Shown in pieces: positions 8,004-16,072 of a stretch of DNA of 64,000 nucleotides (the stretch's first letter is position 1; each line of letters begins with the position of its first letter). Below the pieces are notes generated by a model. It did no database searches, was not told the DNA's origin, and saw only the letters and a program-made list of their open reading frames with translations. A program made the position numbers and the translations under genes. The stretch spans positions 1-64,000 of the forward strand of contig NZ_BSOW01000005.1 in assembly GCF_030160715.1 (NCBI RefSeq). The letters run 5' to 3'. Source of the stretch: Bradyrhizobium iriomotense (GTDB lineage: Bacteria; Pseudomonadota; Alphaproteobacteria; Rhizobiales; Xanthobacteraceae).

Positions 8004-9227
8004 ATGATGTCGATGTATTATCAGGCCTTTCAGAACCAGATGGATCTGACGGAGCCATGGCGGGCGGGGGCTTCGTCTGCCCTTAAATATCTCAATCTGG
8101 TGCCCCAGGGGATGTCGCACGCCCTCGTCGGCCGGCTGTCGGCTGCGCTGGAGCTGATCTCGCGCTCCACCATCACCTATGATCGCCCGGCCTATGGCAT
8201 CGACAGCGTGATGGTGGGAAATCGCGAGGTCGGTGTCCGCGAGGAGATCGCCTATGCCACGCCGTTCGGTTCGCTGCTGCATTTCAAGAAGGACGATGGG
8301 CCCGAGCAGCCACGCATGCTGCTGGTCGCGCCGATGTCCGGCCATTTCGCCACGCTGCTGCGCGGCACCGTGAAGACGCTGCTCCAGGACCACGACGTCT
8401 ACATCACCGACTGGCACAATCCGCGCGACATCCCGCGCAGCGAAGGCCGCTTCGGCCTCGACGACTACACCGAGCACCTCATCGACTTCCTCGCTCAACT
8501 CGGGCCGCGCCCGCATATGGTCGCGATCTGCCAGCCCTCGGTTTCCGCCCTCGCGGCCGCCGCGATCATGTGCGAGGACAATCATCCGGCGCGACCAGCG
8601 ACGCTGACGCTGATGGCCGGCCCGATCGACACGCGCGTGCAACCGACCAAGGTGAACGAGTTCGCCAAGAGCAAGCCGATCACCTGGTTCGAGCGCAATC
8701 TGATCAACTACGTGCCGGTGCAATGCCGCGGCGCATTCCGCAAGGTCTATCCTGGCTTCGTGCAGCTCACGGCCTTCGTGTCGATGAACCTCGAGCGCCA
8801 CATCAAGCAGCATCTCGACCTCGCCAATCACATCGCCAAGGGCGAGAAGGAGAAGGCGGCGACCATCAAGACCTTCTACGACGAATATTTCGCGGTGATG
8901 GACCTGCCCGCAGAGTTCTACATCGAGACCGTGCGCGACGTCTTCCAGGAGCATCTCCTGCCGCTCGGCAAGATGACCTATCGCGGGCGCCCGGTGAACC
9001 CGAAGGCGGTCAGCCGCATGGGCCTGATGACGGTCGAGGGCGAGAAGGACGACATCTGCTCGATCGGCCAGACGCTCGCGGCGCAAGATCTCTGCACCGG
9101 CGTGCGCGCCTATCGCCGCGTCCATCACATGCAGGCCGGCGTCGGCCATTACGGCGTATTCTCGGGCAAGCGCTGGAATAACGAGATCTATCCGCTCCTG
9201 CGGGATTTCGTGCACGTCAATTCGTGA
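8004..9227 (+). CDS. phaZ: Intracellular polyhydroxyalkanoate depolymerase
   Basis: 407 residues from the ATG at 8004 (MMSMYYQAFQNQMD). It hydrolyses stored poly-3-hydroxybutyrate on the granule. The alpha/beta-hydrolase lipase-like box is AICQPSVS with Cys176 as nucleophile, matching the Cys-type catalytic triad known for intracellular PhaZ of Cupriavidus type. Asp in VEGEKDDICSIGQT and His in GVGHYGVFSGKRW complete the triad. The upstream ribosome binding site is poor, and ATGs at 8004, 8007 and 8013 are all possible; the longer open frame from 7875 has no family resemblance in its first 43 residues. It stands alone, with no phaC or phasin nearby. Confidence 0.92.
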   Translation: MMSMYYQAFQNQMDLTEPWRAGASSALKYLNLVPQGMSHALVGRLSAALELISRSTITYDRPAYGIDSVMVGNREVGVREEIAYATPFGSLLHFKKDDGPEQPRMLLVAPMSGHFATLLRGTVKTLLQDHDVYITDWHNPRDIPRSEGRFGLDDYTEHLIDFLAQLGPRPHMVAICQPSVSALAAAAIMCEDNHPARPATLTLMAGPIDTRVQPTKVNEFAKSKPITWFERNLINYVPVQCRGAFRKVYPGFVQLTAFVSMNLERHIKQHLDLANHIAKGEKEKAATIKTFYDEYFAVMDLPAEFYIETVRDVFQEHLLPLGKMTYRGRPVNPKAVSRMGLMTVEGEKDDICSIGQTLAAQDLCTGVRAYRRVHHMQAGVGHYGVFSGKRWNNEIYPLLRDFVHVNS

Positions 9228-9241
9228 ATCGCCTGCGCCGT

Positions 9242-9326
9242 TAGCCCCGATGGAGCGAAGCGCAATCCGGGGACTGCAGCCTCGTGGCGCGTAATCCCCG
9301 GATTTCGCTGTCCTGCATCTGGGCTA
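9242..9326. repeat. Intergenic inverted repeat, family 5 (single copy here)
   Basis: Ends TAGCCCCGATG ... CATCTGGGCTA, with inner arms CAATCCGGGG and CCCCGGATTTCG. It forms a long imperfect hairpin starting about 14 bases after the phaZ stop codon. It resembles the short genus-wide repeats of Bradyrhizobium and could serve as the phaZ 3' end structure. Bases 9327-9498 up to the kinase start hold nothing else recognisable. Confidence 0.6.
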
Positions 9327-9498
9327 CAATCCCACTTGGCATCGTCCTTTCTGGGGAAACTCCGCCGCTTGGCATTCTCAAAATTTGACCGGCGTCGGCC
9401 GGAAGCGGACTCTGTCGCCCAATTTGGCCCGCGAGCACTTCAGGAGAGCGGCCGGCGTCCGTCCGTTCTGCGGCAGAAGTCGTTGGTAGTATGAGACC

Positions 9499-11379
9499 AT
9501 GAAACTCAGGGGGCTTCTGACGCTCGCGATGGCCGCGCAGGCCATGTTGACCGCGATTGCTCTTCTTGCGTCCTATGCCGCGACCGGCCTGCACGCGTTC
9601 GGCATCGCTCAACTCCTGGCCTTCCTGGCCAGCGGCGTCATCGCCCTGCTGCTCGCGCATACCTGCACACGCGCAATTGAGAAGTCGCAGACCAAGCGCA
9701 CTGCGGCGCAGGATGCGGATCAAGCGGAGACACGACGGTCGCTTGCGGACAGCGCACGGCAAACGCAGGCGGTGATCCGGACCGCGCTCGACGCTTTCGT
9801 GCAGACCGATCAAGATGGCATCGTCGTCGCCTGGAGCCCGCAGGCCGAGGCGCTGTCCGGATGGACGCGAACCGAGGCGGTCGGCGCCGACGTCGTCGAG
9901 CTGGTGGTTCCGGGGCCGCTCCGCGCCGCCTTCCGGCAGCGCATGAAGCGTCGCCTGAGCGAATTGTCGGAAACCCCGATCGGCATGCGCTTCGAAGCGA
10001 TCATGGTCCACAAGAGCGGCGACGAGATCCTGATCGAGGCGTCGAGCACCGGCTTGCGTCTCGGCGATCGCACCATCGTCAATACTTTTGCAAGGGACGT
10101 CACGGCGAAGCGCGTCGCCGAGGAGCAGCTCATCCAGGCCCAGAAGATGGAGGCGGTCGGCCAGCTCACCGGAGGCATCGCGCACGAGTTCAACAACATG
10201 CTCACCGTCATCACGGGGACGATCGAGATCCTCGCCGATGCCGTGAAGGACAGCCCGCACCTTTCAACCATCACCAAGCTGATCAGCGAGGCGGCCGACC
10301 GCGGCGCGGCGCTGACCTCGAGCCTGCTATCGTTTGCGAGGAAGCAGGCTCTGCAACCGACCGAGATCGACGTCAACGAGCTGGTCGAAGAAGCCACCCG
10401 ACTCGTGCGAGCGACGTTCGACAAGCAGATCGAGATCACGACAAGGCTCGATCGCGAGGTCTGGCCGGCGCTGGTCGACCGCGGACAGCTCTCCTCTGCG
10501 CTGCTCAACCTCGCGATCAATGCCCGCGACGCGATGCCTGCGGGCGGCAAGCTCACGCTGAGAACGCGCAACGTCGTGCTCGGCGTGCGCGAAGCCGCAA
10601 CGGTCGGCGTCGGCTATGTCGGCGACTATGTCGAGATCAAGGTCACCGACACCGGCACCGGCATTCCGCAGTCCATCCTCGACCGGATCTTCGATCCGTT
10701 CTTCTCGACCAAGGAGGTCGGCAAGGGAACGGGGCTCGGGCTCAGCATGGTGTTCGGCTTCGCCAAGCAGTCCGGCGGCAGCATCAAGGTCGTTTCCGAG
10801 GAAGGCTACGGCACGACGTTCAAAATCTACCTCCCCAAGGCCGACACGCGCGCGCGGCGCACGGCGGGCGAGGACGCTCGCAAGGTGCCGGGCGGTCACG
10901 AGACCATCCTCTGCGTCGAGGACGACCGCGACGTCCGCAACTACGTCACGGTCCAGCTCGAGAATCTGGGCTACAAGGTCATCGCCGCCGCCAATGCTGC
11001 CGAGGCGCTCGCGATCGCAGCGGAGGGTGCGCAATTCGACCTACTGTTCACCGACATCGTGCTGGCCGGCGGCATCAACGGACGGCAGCTCGCCGAACAG
11101 ATGGTGGCCTCGCGGCCGTCGCTGCGCGTCCTCTTCACCTCAGGCTACGCCTATGACTCGCTCTACGCGCAGGGACGCGCGGGGCAAGGCGCGCCGCTTC
11201 TGACAAAACCCTACCGCAAGACAGAACTGGCGCGCATGCTGCGCCGCTGCCTCGACACGGCCGTCGATTCCGTCGGCGATCCGATCCCCACGCCCTATTC
11301 CGTCGAGGCGGAGCGCGATCGCTTCCTGCGCAAGCAGCCGTCCGAAGATTATCCGCCGCGAGGGCGCAAGCGGGACTGA
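9499..11379 (+). CDS. Hybrid sensor histidine kinase with PAS and receiver domains
   Basis: 626 residues. Two N-terminal membrane helices (about 5-27 and 33-53) with almost no periplasmic loop, a PAS domain (about 88-205), HisKA with phospho-acceptor His229 in GGIAHEFNNML, and HATPase_c with N-box Asn341 (NLAINARDAM), G1 DTGTG (384-388) and G2 GKGTGLG (409-415). A C-terminal receiver (about 468-590) follows, with acidic pocket EDD (474-476), phospho-acceptor Asp519 (LLFTDI) and Lys in LTKPYRK. The signal is therefore probably sensed in the cytosolic PAS domain. No separate response regulator lies beside it, so the phosphate must be relayed elsewhere. A 56-residue gene follows 3 bases after the stop. 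Confidence 0.93.
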   Translation: MKLRGLLTLAMAAQAMLTAIALLASYAATGLHAFGIAQLLAFLASGVIALLLAHTCTRAIEKSQTKRTAAQDADQAETRRSLADSARQTQAVIRTALDAFVQTDQDGIVVAWSPQAEALSGWTRTEAVGADVVELVVPGPLRAAFRQRMKRRLSELSETPIGMRFEAIMVHKSGDEILIEASSTGLRLGDRTIVNTFARDVTAKRVAEEQLIQAQKMEAVGQLTGGIAHEFNNMLTVITGTIEILADAVKDSPHLSTITKLISEAADRGAALTSSLLSFARKQALQPTEIDVNELVEEATRLVRATFDKQIEITTRLDREVWPALVDRGQLSSALLNLAINARDAMPAGGKLTLRTRNVVLGVREAATVGVGYVGDYVEIKVTDTGTGIPQSILDRIFDPFFSTKEVGKGTGLGLSMVFGFAKQSGGSIKVVSEEGYGTTFKIYLPKADTRARRTAGEDARKVPGGHETILCVEDDRDVRNYVTVQLENLGYKVIAAANAAEALAIAAEGAQFDLLFTDIVLAGGINGRQLAEQMVASRPSLRVLFTSGYAYDSLYAQGRAGQGAPLLTKPYRKTELARMLRRCLDTAVDSVGDPIPTPYSVEAERDRFLRKQPSEDYPPRGRKRD

Positions 11380-11382
11380 GCT

Positions 11383-11553
11383 ATGGATCGACAGACCAAG
11401 GCCACGCTGTGGATCGCCTTCATCGTGATCACCTCGTATTTCGTGTGGTTCTATCTCGACTGCGCGATGGATGAGGCCTGCCATTTCGTCTGCGAAGGCA
11501 ACGGCCGCCGCGGCTGCCACACGCAATGGACGTCGGATACGGGCAAGCCTTAG
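11383..11553 (+). CDS. 56-residue membrane peptide with four cysteines
   Basis: Starts 3 bases after the kinase stop codon. The product begins MDRQTKATLW, has one membrane helix (about residues 9-26, IAFIVITSYFVWFYL), and ends in a short polar tail with four Cys (27, 33, 37, 45) and two His. The positive charges before the helix (Arg3, Lys6) suggest N-in topology with the Cys tail outside the inner membrane. Tight spacing implies translational coupling to the kinase. No family recognised; it could be a kinase accessory peptide or a small redox or metal-binding membrane protein. Confidence 0.6.
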   Translation: MDRQTKATLWIAFIVITSYFVWFYLDCAMDEACHFVCEGNGRRGCHTQWTSDTGKP

Positions 11554-11578
11554 CAGCAAGCCGCCCTGATCATCGCAA

Positions 11579-13090
11579 TCACAGCGACGCGCTGCTGCAA
11601 TCCTGCTCGGCGGGCAGCTCGTCGGCGTTCGGATCGCCGGGCGCCGTCGCCCAGGCGAGCTCGACGAGCGTGACGATTCTCCGCCCTGTGCCGTCGAGCT
11701 GGCAGACGATCAGGCCCTGCTCCTCGATATAGGTGAGAAGGCGCTGCGCCCGACGCAGCGAGTGCGAGCCATAAGCACGGGCAATCGCGGCATCGCCCGG
11801 GCACGGCCAACCCTCCTTGGCGGCGCGGGCGATCATCATGAAGACGCCCTGCATATCCTCCGGCAGGATGGAGGCGCGGAGCGACACATCCTGCCACGCG
11901 TCATCCTCCGCCATATCGGTCGCAAGGCCGGCGCGGGCGCGCGTCAGCATGCGGCGGAATTCGCCGAGGTCCGGCGCGGCTGAACCAAGCCCTTCGATGC
12001 GGCAGCGGACCACGAACTCCTGATAGAGCACGCCGATCGCGCGGAAGCCGGCATCGGGCTCGGCCAGAATGGCGCGCAGGATGCGGTCCAGGCGCTCGCG
12101 CCGCTCCGCCAGCTCCTCGGCGCTCGGCTGCTGCTCCACCGTTTCAGGGCGGATCTCCGGCGCCGCCGACTTTGCCGCCATGAGTTGGCCGAGCAGGTCA
12201 GGCGCCGGCCGGCGCTGTGGCCGGTTCGCCTCGGGCGGCGGGGCGGCGAGGATGATGGCGCGCGCGTCCTCCAACGTCGCTTCCGGCAGCGGCAGGAGCC
12301 GTGGGGTCGCATTGCGGGGCTTCGTCTCGGTCGCACCGATGCGCAAGCCGAGGGGACGGCGGGAGAGCGCCGGGCCGAGCGCCATGAACTGTCCGCGCTC
12401 CAAATCGCGGAATGCGTCGGCCTGTCGTCGCTCCATGCCGAGCAGATCGGCGGCACGCGCCATGTCGATGTCGAGGAAGGTCCGGCCCATCAGGAAATTG
12501 GATGCTTCGGCCGCGACATTCTTGGCGAGCTTTGCCAGCCGCTGGGTTGCGATCACCCCGGCCAGCCCGCGCTTGCGGCCGCGGCACATCAGGTTGGTCA
12601 TGGCGCCGAGCGAGAGCTTTCGCGCCTCATCCGAAACCTCGCCTGCAACCGCCGGCGCGAAGAGCTGCGCCTCGTCCACCACCACAAGCATCGGGTACCA
12701 GTGGTCGCGCTCGATCTCGAACAGCCCGCCGAGGAAGGCGGCCGCACGGCGCATCTGATTCTCTGCGTCGAGCCCCTCGAGATTGAGCACGGTGGAAACG
12801 CGATGGATGCGTGCGCGCTCGCCGGCGACCTGGAGGCCCCGCTCGGTGTGATCCTCGGCCTCGATCACGAGGTGGCCGAATTGCTCCGCCAGCGTGACGA
12901 AGTCGCCTTCGGGATCGAGAATCGCCTGCTGCACCCAGGGCGCGCTCTGCTCCAGGAGCCGGCGCAAGAGATGGGACTTGCCGGAGCCGGAATTGCCCTG
13001 CACGAGAAGGCGAGTCGCCAGCAGTTCCTCGAGGTCCAGGGTCGCCGGGGCGCCTGCCGTCGTCTGCCCCATCTCGATCGCAACCGTCAT
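11579..13090 (-). CDS. HerA/VirB4-like ATPase (DUF87-type helicase domain)
   Basis: About 503 residues from the ATG at 13090 (a TTG at 13102 is a possible alternative, closer to the AGGAAGG site). Walker A GNSGSGKS (32-39), Walker B LVVVDE (135-140) in MLVVVDEAQLF, and a glutamine/arginine sensor region (GVIATQRLAKLAK) mark a P-loop ATPase of the HerA-FtsK type. The C-terminal half is low in motifs, with a Pro/Glu-rich linker (about 285-325) and a probable winged-helix end. HerA proteins usually pump or unwind DNA together with the nuclease NurA, but no nurA is nearby. It may act alone on DNA ends or forks; exact role unknown. Confidence 0.8.
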   Translation of the reverse strand: MTVAIEMGQTTAGAPATLDLEELLATRLLVQGNSGSGKSHLLRRLLEQSAPWVQQAILDPEGDFVTLAEQFGHLVIEAEDHTERGLQVAGERARIHRVSTVLNLEGLDAENQMRRAAAFLGGLFEIERDHWYPMLVVVDEAQLFAPAVAGEVSDEARKLSLGAMTNLMCRGRKRGLAGVIATQRLAKLAKNVAAEASNFLMGRTFLDIDMARAADLLGMERRQADAFRDLERGQFMALGPALSRRPLGLRIGATETKPRNATPRLLPLPEATLEDARAIILAAPPPEANRPQRRPAPDLLGQLMAAKSAAPEIRPETVEQQPSAEELAERRERLDRILRAILAEPDAGFRAIGVLYQEFVVRCRIEGLGSAAPDLGEFRRMLTRARAGLATDMAEDDAWQDVSLRASILPEDMQGVFMMIARAAKEGWPCPGDAAIARAYGSHSLRRAQRLLTYIEEQGLIVCQLDGTGRRIVTLVELAWATAPGDPNADELPAEQDCSSASL

Positions 13091-13187
13091 GTCCCGACTC
13101 AAGCCCTTCCTTCGCGGAGGAGGGGCTTATCAACCCGAGCGAGGCCCGTCGAGCGCCGACCGCAAAGTGTTCAAAGGAACTAACATG

Positions 13188-13787
13188 CTAGCGACGTTTT
13201 TCGTTGAGCACGAGATCGACCGTGTGCGCGGCAATCTTCCGGAGCTGGGGCTCGTCGCCGAAGGCGCGTTCGAGCACGGCCAATCCGCGCGTCACGGTGA
13301 CGATGTGTAGTGCCGCGACCTCGGGGGCGCCGTTGAATTCACCGCGTTGGGCGCCCTCCGACAAGGCGTCCTGAACGAGACCGGTGATGCGGGACACCAG
13401 ATCCGCAAACGCCCGCCGCGCATCCTCGTCCAACCCCTCCCCGTCGTCCGATGCCAGCTCCATCAAGCCCCGTGTGGTCGGACATCCCCGGGGCGGCGAG
13501 CCGGACCGGAAGTTCTTGATCGTCAAATCGAAAAACGCAGTCAGGCGCTTTCGCAGAGGTCCCGAGCCGAGCACTTTCTGAACGGAAGAGAGGTAGTCGC
13601 CCGCATAGCGCTCATAGGCTGCAAGAAACAGCGCTTCCTTGCTGCCAAAGGCGTTGTAGAGGCTGCCGCGCTGGACACCCGCCTCGCGCGCGATGTCCGA
13701 GAGCGACGTTCCACGCACCCCTCGGCGCCAAAACTGCTCAAACGCGACGCGCAGCACGTCGTCGTGATCGAACTCGCGGGGCCTCAT
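13188..13787 (-). CDS. TetR-family transcriptional regulator
   Basis: 199 residues. The N-terminal HTH (residues about 10-57) has the TetR signature TSLSDIAREAGVQRGSLYNAFGSKEALF. The C-terminal helical domain contains PPRGCPTTRGLMELAS, typical of the AcrR/NemR-like group that senses electrophiles; Cys in GCPTT may be a sensor residue (inference). It is divergent from the tautomerase gene, with a perfect palindrome at 13818-13834 and a related sequence at 13851-13866 in the shared region, so it probably represses both genes. Confidence 0.9.
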   Translation of the reverse strand: MRPREFDHDDVLRVAFEQFWRRGVRGTSLSDIAREAGVQRGSLYNAFGSKEALFLAAYERYAGDYLSSVQKVLGSGPLRKRLTAFFDLTIKNFRSGSPPRGCPTTRGLMELASDDGEGLDEDARRAFADLVSRITGLVQDALSEGAQRGEFNGAPEVAALHIVTVTRGLAVLERAFGDEPQLRKIAAHTVDLVLNEKRR

Positions 13788-13817
13788 GTGCTCATCCCTA
13801 CCTTTGGGCAGAAGGTA

Positions 13818-13866
13818 TTTGACACGATGTCAAAAACATGACCCTAATTCTGGACACCGCGTCAAA
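13818..13866. promoter_or_regulatory. Two operator-like palindromes between tetR and the tautomerase gene
   Basis: Site 1 is a perfect 7+3+7 inverted repeat, TTTGACA-CGA-TGTCAAA (13818-13834). Site 2, ending GCGTCAAA at 13866, shares 10 of the last 13 bases with site 1 (ACACnnnGTCAAA core). The right ends are 32 bases apart, about three helical turns, which would place two dimers on the same face of the DNA. The likely binder is the adjacent TetR protein. Confidence 0.6.
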
Positions 13867-13912
13867 AACCCTAATGGGATCGATCGCCGATTCCGTCAAG
13901 CAGGATCACGCC

Positions 13913-14293
13913 ATGCCGCTCGTTCACATCTCGCTGCGCAAGGGAAAGCCGGACGCCTACCGGCAGGCGATCTTTGATAGCCTCTACCGCGCGATGCGCG
14001 AAGCGCTCGGCGTGCCCGAGGACGACCAGTTCATGACCATCACGGAGCATGAGCCGGCGAACTTCCGCTACGGTGCGTCCTGCTTCGGCATCGCAAGGAG
14101 CGAGGACGTCGTCTACATCCAGATCACCGTGTTCAATACACGCACGTCGGAGCAGAAGAAGGCGCTGTTCAAGCGGACCGTCGAGTTGCTCGGCGACAGC
14201 CCCGGCATTGCTGCGGAGAACGTGTTCATCAACGTGCTCGAAGCGGCGAAAGAAAATTGGTCCGTTGGCCACGGCCTCGCGCAATTCGCGTGA
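13913..14293 (+). CDS. Tautomerase family protein (4-oxalocrotonate tautomerase/MIF-like)
   Basis: 126 residues. The start is set at 13913 because it places Pro directly after the initiator Met (MPLVHISLRKG), and tautomerases need this N-terminal Pro as catalytic base after Met removal. An in-frame ATG at 13838 would bury it. The length is about twice that of classical 4-OT and fits the tautomerase_2 group. Likely catalyses keto-enol tautomerisation or hydration of a small unsaturated acid. Divergent from the TetR regulator, whose probable operators lie just upstream. It may help detoxify an electrophile sensed by TetR (inference). Confidence 0.85.
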   Translation: MPLVHISLRKGKPDAYRQAIFDSLYRAMREALGVPEDDQFMTITEHEPANFRYGASCFGIARSEDVVYIQITVFNTRTSEQKKALFKRTVELLGDSPGIAAENVFINVLEAAKENWSVGHGLAQFA

Positions 14294-14311
14294 TTTGGCG
14301 CGGTGCCCGCG

Positions 14312-15340
14312 TCAGCTCAGCCGGCGCCTGAGCGTCGCCGAGGGCGTCTCGCCGAATTTTTCACGATAGGCCCCTGCCATGCGGCTCAAATGCGTGAAGC
14401 CGAGATCGAAGGCGATGTCGGTGATCGAGCAGTCCGGCGCGCCCTGCGACAGACGTGCGTGGAGCGCGGCAAGGCGCATGTCGAGCAGCATCTCCGAGAT
14501 CGACAAACCAAAATGCCGGCGGAAGCCGAGCTGAAGCGCGCGGATGCCGATACCGGAGGCACATGCGAGCTCCGCGAGGTCGAGCGGCTCGGTCGCGTTG
14601 GCCGCGAGGCAGTCGCGCGCGGCGCGGAGCGCACTCGGCAGCCGTTCGGCCTGCCCCGAGAAGGTGCGGATGGCGTCGGACAAGTCGTGCTGCTGGCCGT
14701 TGAGGAGAAGGTCGAGCAGCGTCTCGCGCCAATCTGCGATGGCGATGGCCGAAAGCCTGCCGGCCGGCCCCAGGCGCTCGGCGAGCGTCATCAGCTCGTC
14801 GAGCCTGGCCCAGAGGCTGCGCGCTGTCTCGGTATTGAAATCGATTGCCGGATCGAACTCCACCGTGCCGGCAGCACGCCCCGACAGCGCGGCGGCACGC
14901 TGCTCGACCAGGCGGCGATCGAGCAACAGGATGAGCTGTGCGCAATCCTCCCACACCATCCGGGTCGGCACCGTCGGCGACAGCAGCGAGGCGGTCGATG
15001 CAGGGGCCGTCTCGAGATCGCGCGCGCCGGCGCGGATCCGCGACGATCCGTGAAGCGGAATCTGCACCAGGAAGAAGCGCTCGAGGCACCCGGGATCGAT
15101 CGTGACCGAGCCGCCATAGGCGACGTAGTTGATGGAAAAGCCGTCAAAGGCCGCGCAATTGTGCCGGGCGTAAAAGCCGGGCGCCCTTGCCTGAAGCGGC
15201 TGCAATTGATGCGGGCAGAAGATGCGTCCGATCTGGTCGGCCGCCTCGTCGACCTCAGTGGTCGCAACGCGGGCAAACGCCGCGAGCCTTTCGGCTCCGG
15301 AGCGAGAGGCGGCCATTTCCAGCTCGGCTGCGGACATCAT
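14312..15340 (-). CDS. AraC-family transcriptional regulator (AraC_binding_2 type)
   Basis: 342 residues. The first ~180 form a cupin-like effector-binding domain of the type found in NphR/FeaR-like regulators (FYARHNCAAFDGFSINYVAYGG, ERFFLVQIPLHGSSRI). The last ~110 form the double HTH (LDLAELACASGIGIRALQLGFRRHFGLSISEMLLDMRL; CSITDIAFDLGFTHLSRMAGAYREKFGETPSATLRRRLS). This subgroup often activates catabolic genes for aromatic acids, amines or nitriles. It is divergent from the cupin gene at 15514 and may control it. Convergent with the tautomerase gene. Confidence 0.9.
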   Translation of the reverse strand: MMSAAELEMAASRSGAERLAAFARVATTEVDEAADQIGRIFCPHQLQPLQARAPGFYARHNCAAFDGFSINYVAYGGSVTIDPGCLERFFLVQIPLHGSSRIRAGARDLETAPASTASLLSPTVPTRMVWEDCAQLILLLDRRLVEQRAAALSGRAAGTVEFDPAIDFNTETARSLWARLDELMTLAERLGPAGRLSAIAIADWRETLLDLLLNGQQHDLSDAIRTFSGQAERLPSALRAARDCLAANATEPLDLAELACASGIGIRALQLGFRRHFGLSISEMLLDMRLAALHARLSQGAPDCSITDIAFDLGFTHLSRMAGAYREKFGETPSATLRRRLS

Positions 15341-15349
15341 CGACCACGC

Positions 15350-15380
15350 TTGGCGTCAGGAATTGCTTTAAGCCTATAAT
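15350..15380 (+). promoter_or_regulatory. Candidate sigma70-type promoter for the cupin gene
   Basis: A perfect TATAAT (15375-15380) with TTGGCG (15350-15355) 19 bases upstream as a weak -35. It lies between the divergent AraC gene and the cupin gene. Transcription from here would give a leader of about 125 bases. The long spacer lowers confidence. Confidence 0.35.
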
Positions 15381-15513
15381 AGTTCCACGGCCCGGAAAAG
15401 AGCCGCGTCGCAAAAACGTCGTGCTGCACGGCAGCAGATTCGTTTAGCGGATAGACAGCCCCCTCGCCCTGGGCGGATGCTGCTTCCCGCCGGTCTTTTT
15501 GATGGAGGGAGCC

Positions 15514-15963
15514 ATGACTGCACTCGAAAAAGGCATAACTGCAAGCGGCACGGGTTTTGGCGGCAAGAGCTGGAACATCTTAGGGCAGCTCTATTTCCCC
15601 AAGGCCATCTGCGACTCCACGTTCGCGTTCGAGACCAACAGCGAGCCCGGCCAGTTCGTGCCGGTACACATCCACCCCACCCAGGACGAGTTCATCCTGG
15701 TGCAGGAAGGCGTACTCGACCTCAAGCTCGACGGGGTGTGGACGAAAGCGAAGGCGGGCGACCTCGTACGCATGCCGCGCGGCATCCCGCACGGCTATTT
15801 CAACAAGTCCGACAAGCCGGCGCGCGCGATGTTCTGGGTCTCGCCGATGCAGAAGCTGGAAGCGCTATTCAACATGCTGCACAACCTGGCCGACCCCGCC
15901 GAGGTGGTGCGCATCTCGGCGCAGCACGAGGTGGACTTTTTGCCGCCCGAGGCCAACGACTAG
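15514..15963 (+). CDS. Cupin domain-containing protein
   Basis: 149 residues. Cupin motif 1 is in PVHIHPTQDEFILVQEG (His-x-His and Glu as metal ligands), and motif 2 in MPRGIPHGYFNKSD (His ligand). It is a single-domain small cupin, likely binding a divalent metal; the reaction is unknown (dioxygenase, isomerase and sensor roles all occur). The start at 15514 (MTALEK) follows GGAGGGAG; the upstream ATG at 15499 lacks one. It faces the AraC gene divergently and is followed by a large hairpin and a flavin monooxygenase gene. Confidence 0.85.
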   Translation: MTALEKGITASGTGFGGKSWNILGQLYFPKAICDSTFAFETNSEPGQFVPVHIHPTQDEFILVQEGVLDLKLDGVWTKAKAGDLVRMPRGIPHGYFNKSDKPARAMFWVSPMQKLEALFNMLHNLADPAEVVRISAQHEVDFLPPEAND

Positions 15964-15988
15964 GCGACACCGCCTCCTCGTTCTCTTC

Positions 15989-16035
15989 AGTCCCGTCGCA
16001 AGCCCAGCGGCCGCGCTTCGCGGCCGAACGGGACT
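15989..16035 (+). promoter_or_regulatory. Two-tier hairpin between the cupin and monooxygenase genes
   Basis: The outer stem AGTCCCGT/ACGGGACT (15989-15996, 16028-16035) encloses an inner stem CGGCCGCG/CGCGGCCG (16008-16015, 16019-16026) with a CTT loop. Both stems are perfect 8-base pairings, joined by an 11-base bulge on the left and one base on the right. It ends 37 bases before the monooxygenase ATG and has no T-run, so it looks like an mRNA structure or processing site rather than a classical terminator. Confidence 0.5.
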
Positions 16036-16072
16036 TGCTGCGCCCGAAACATCATCAATTGCGAGCAAACCC

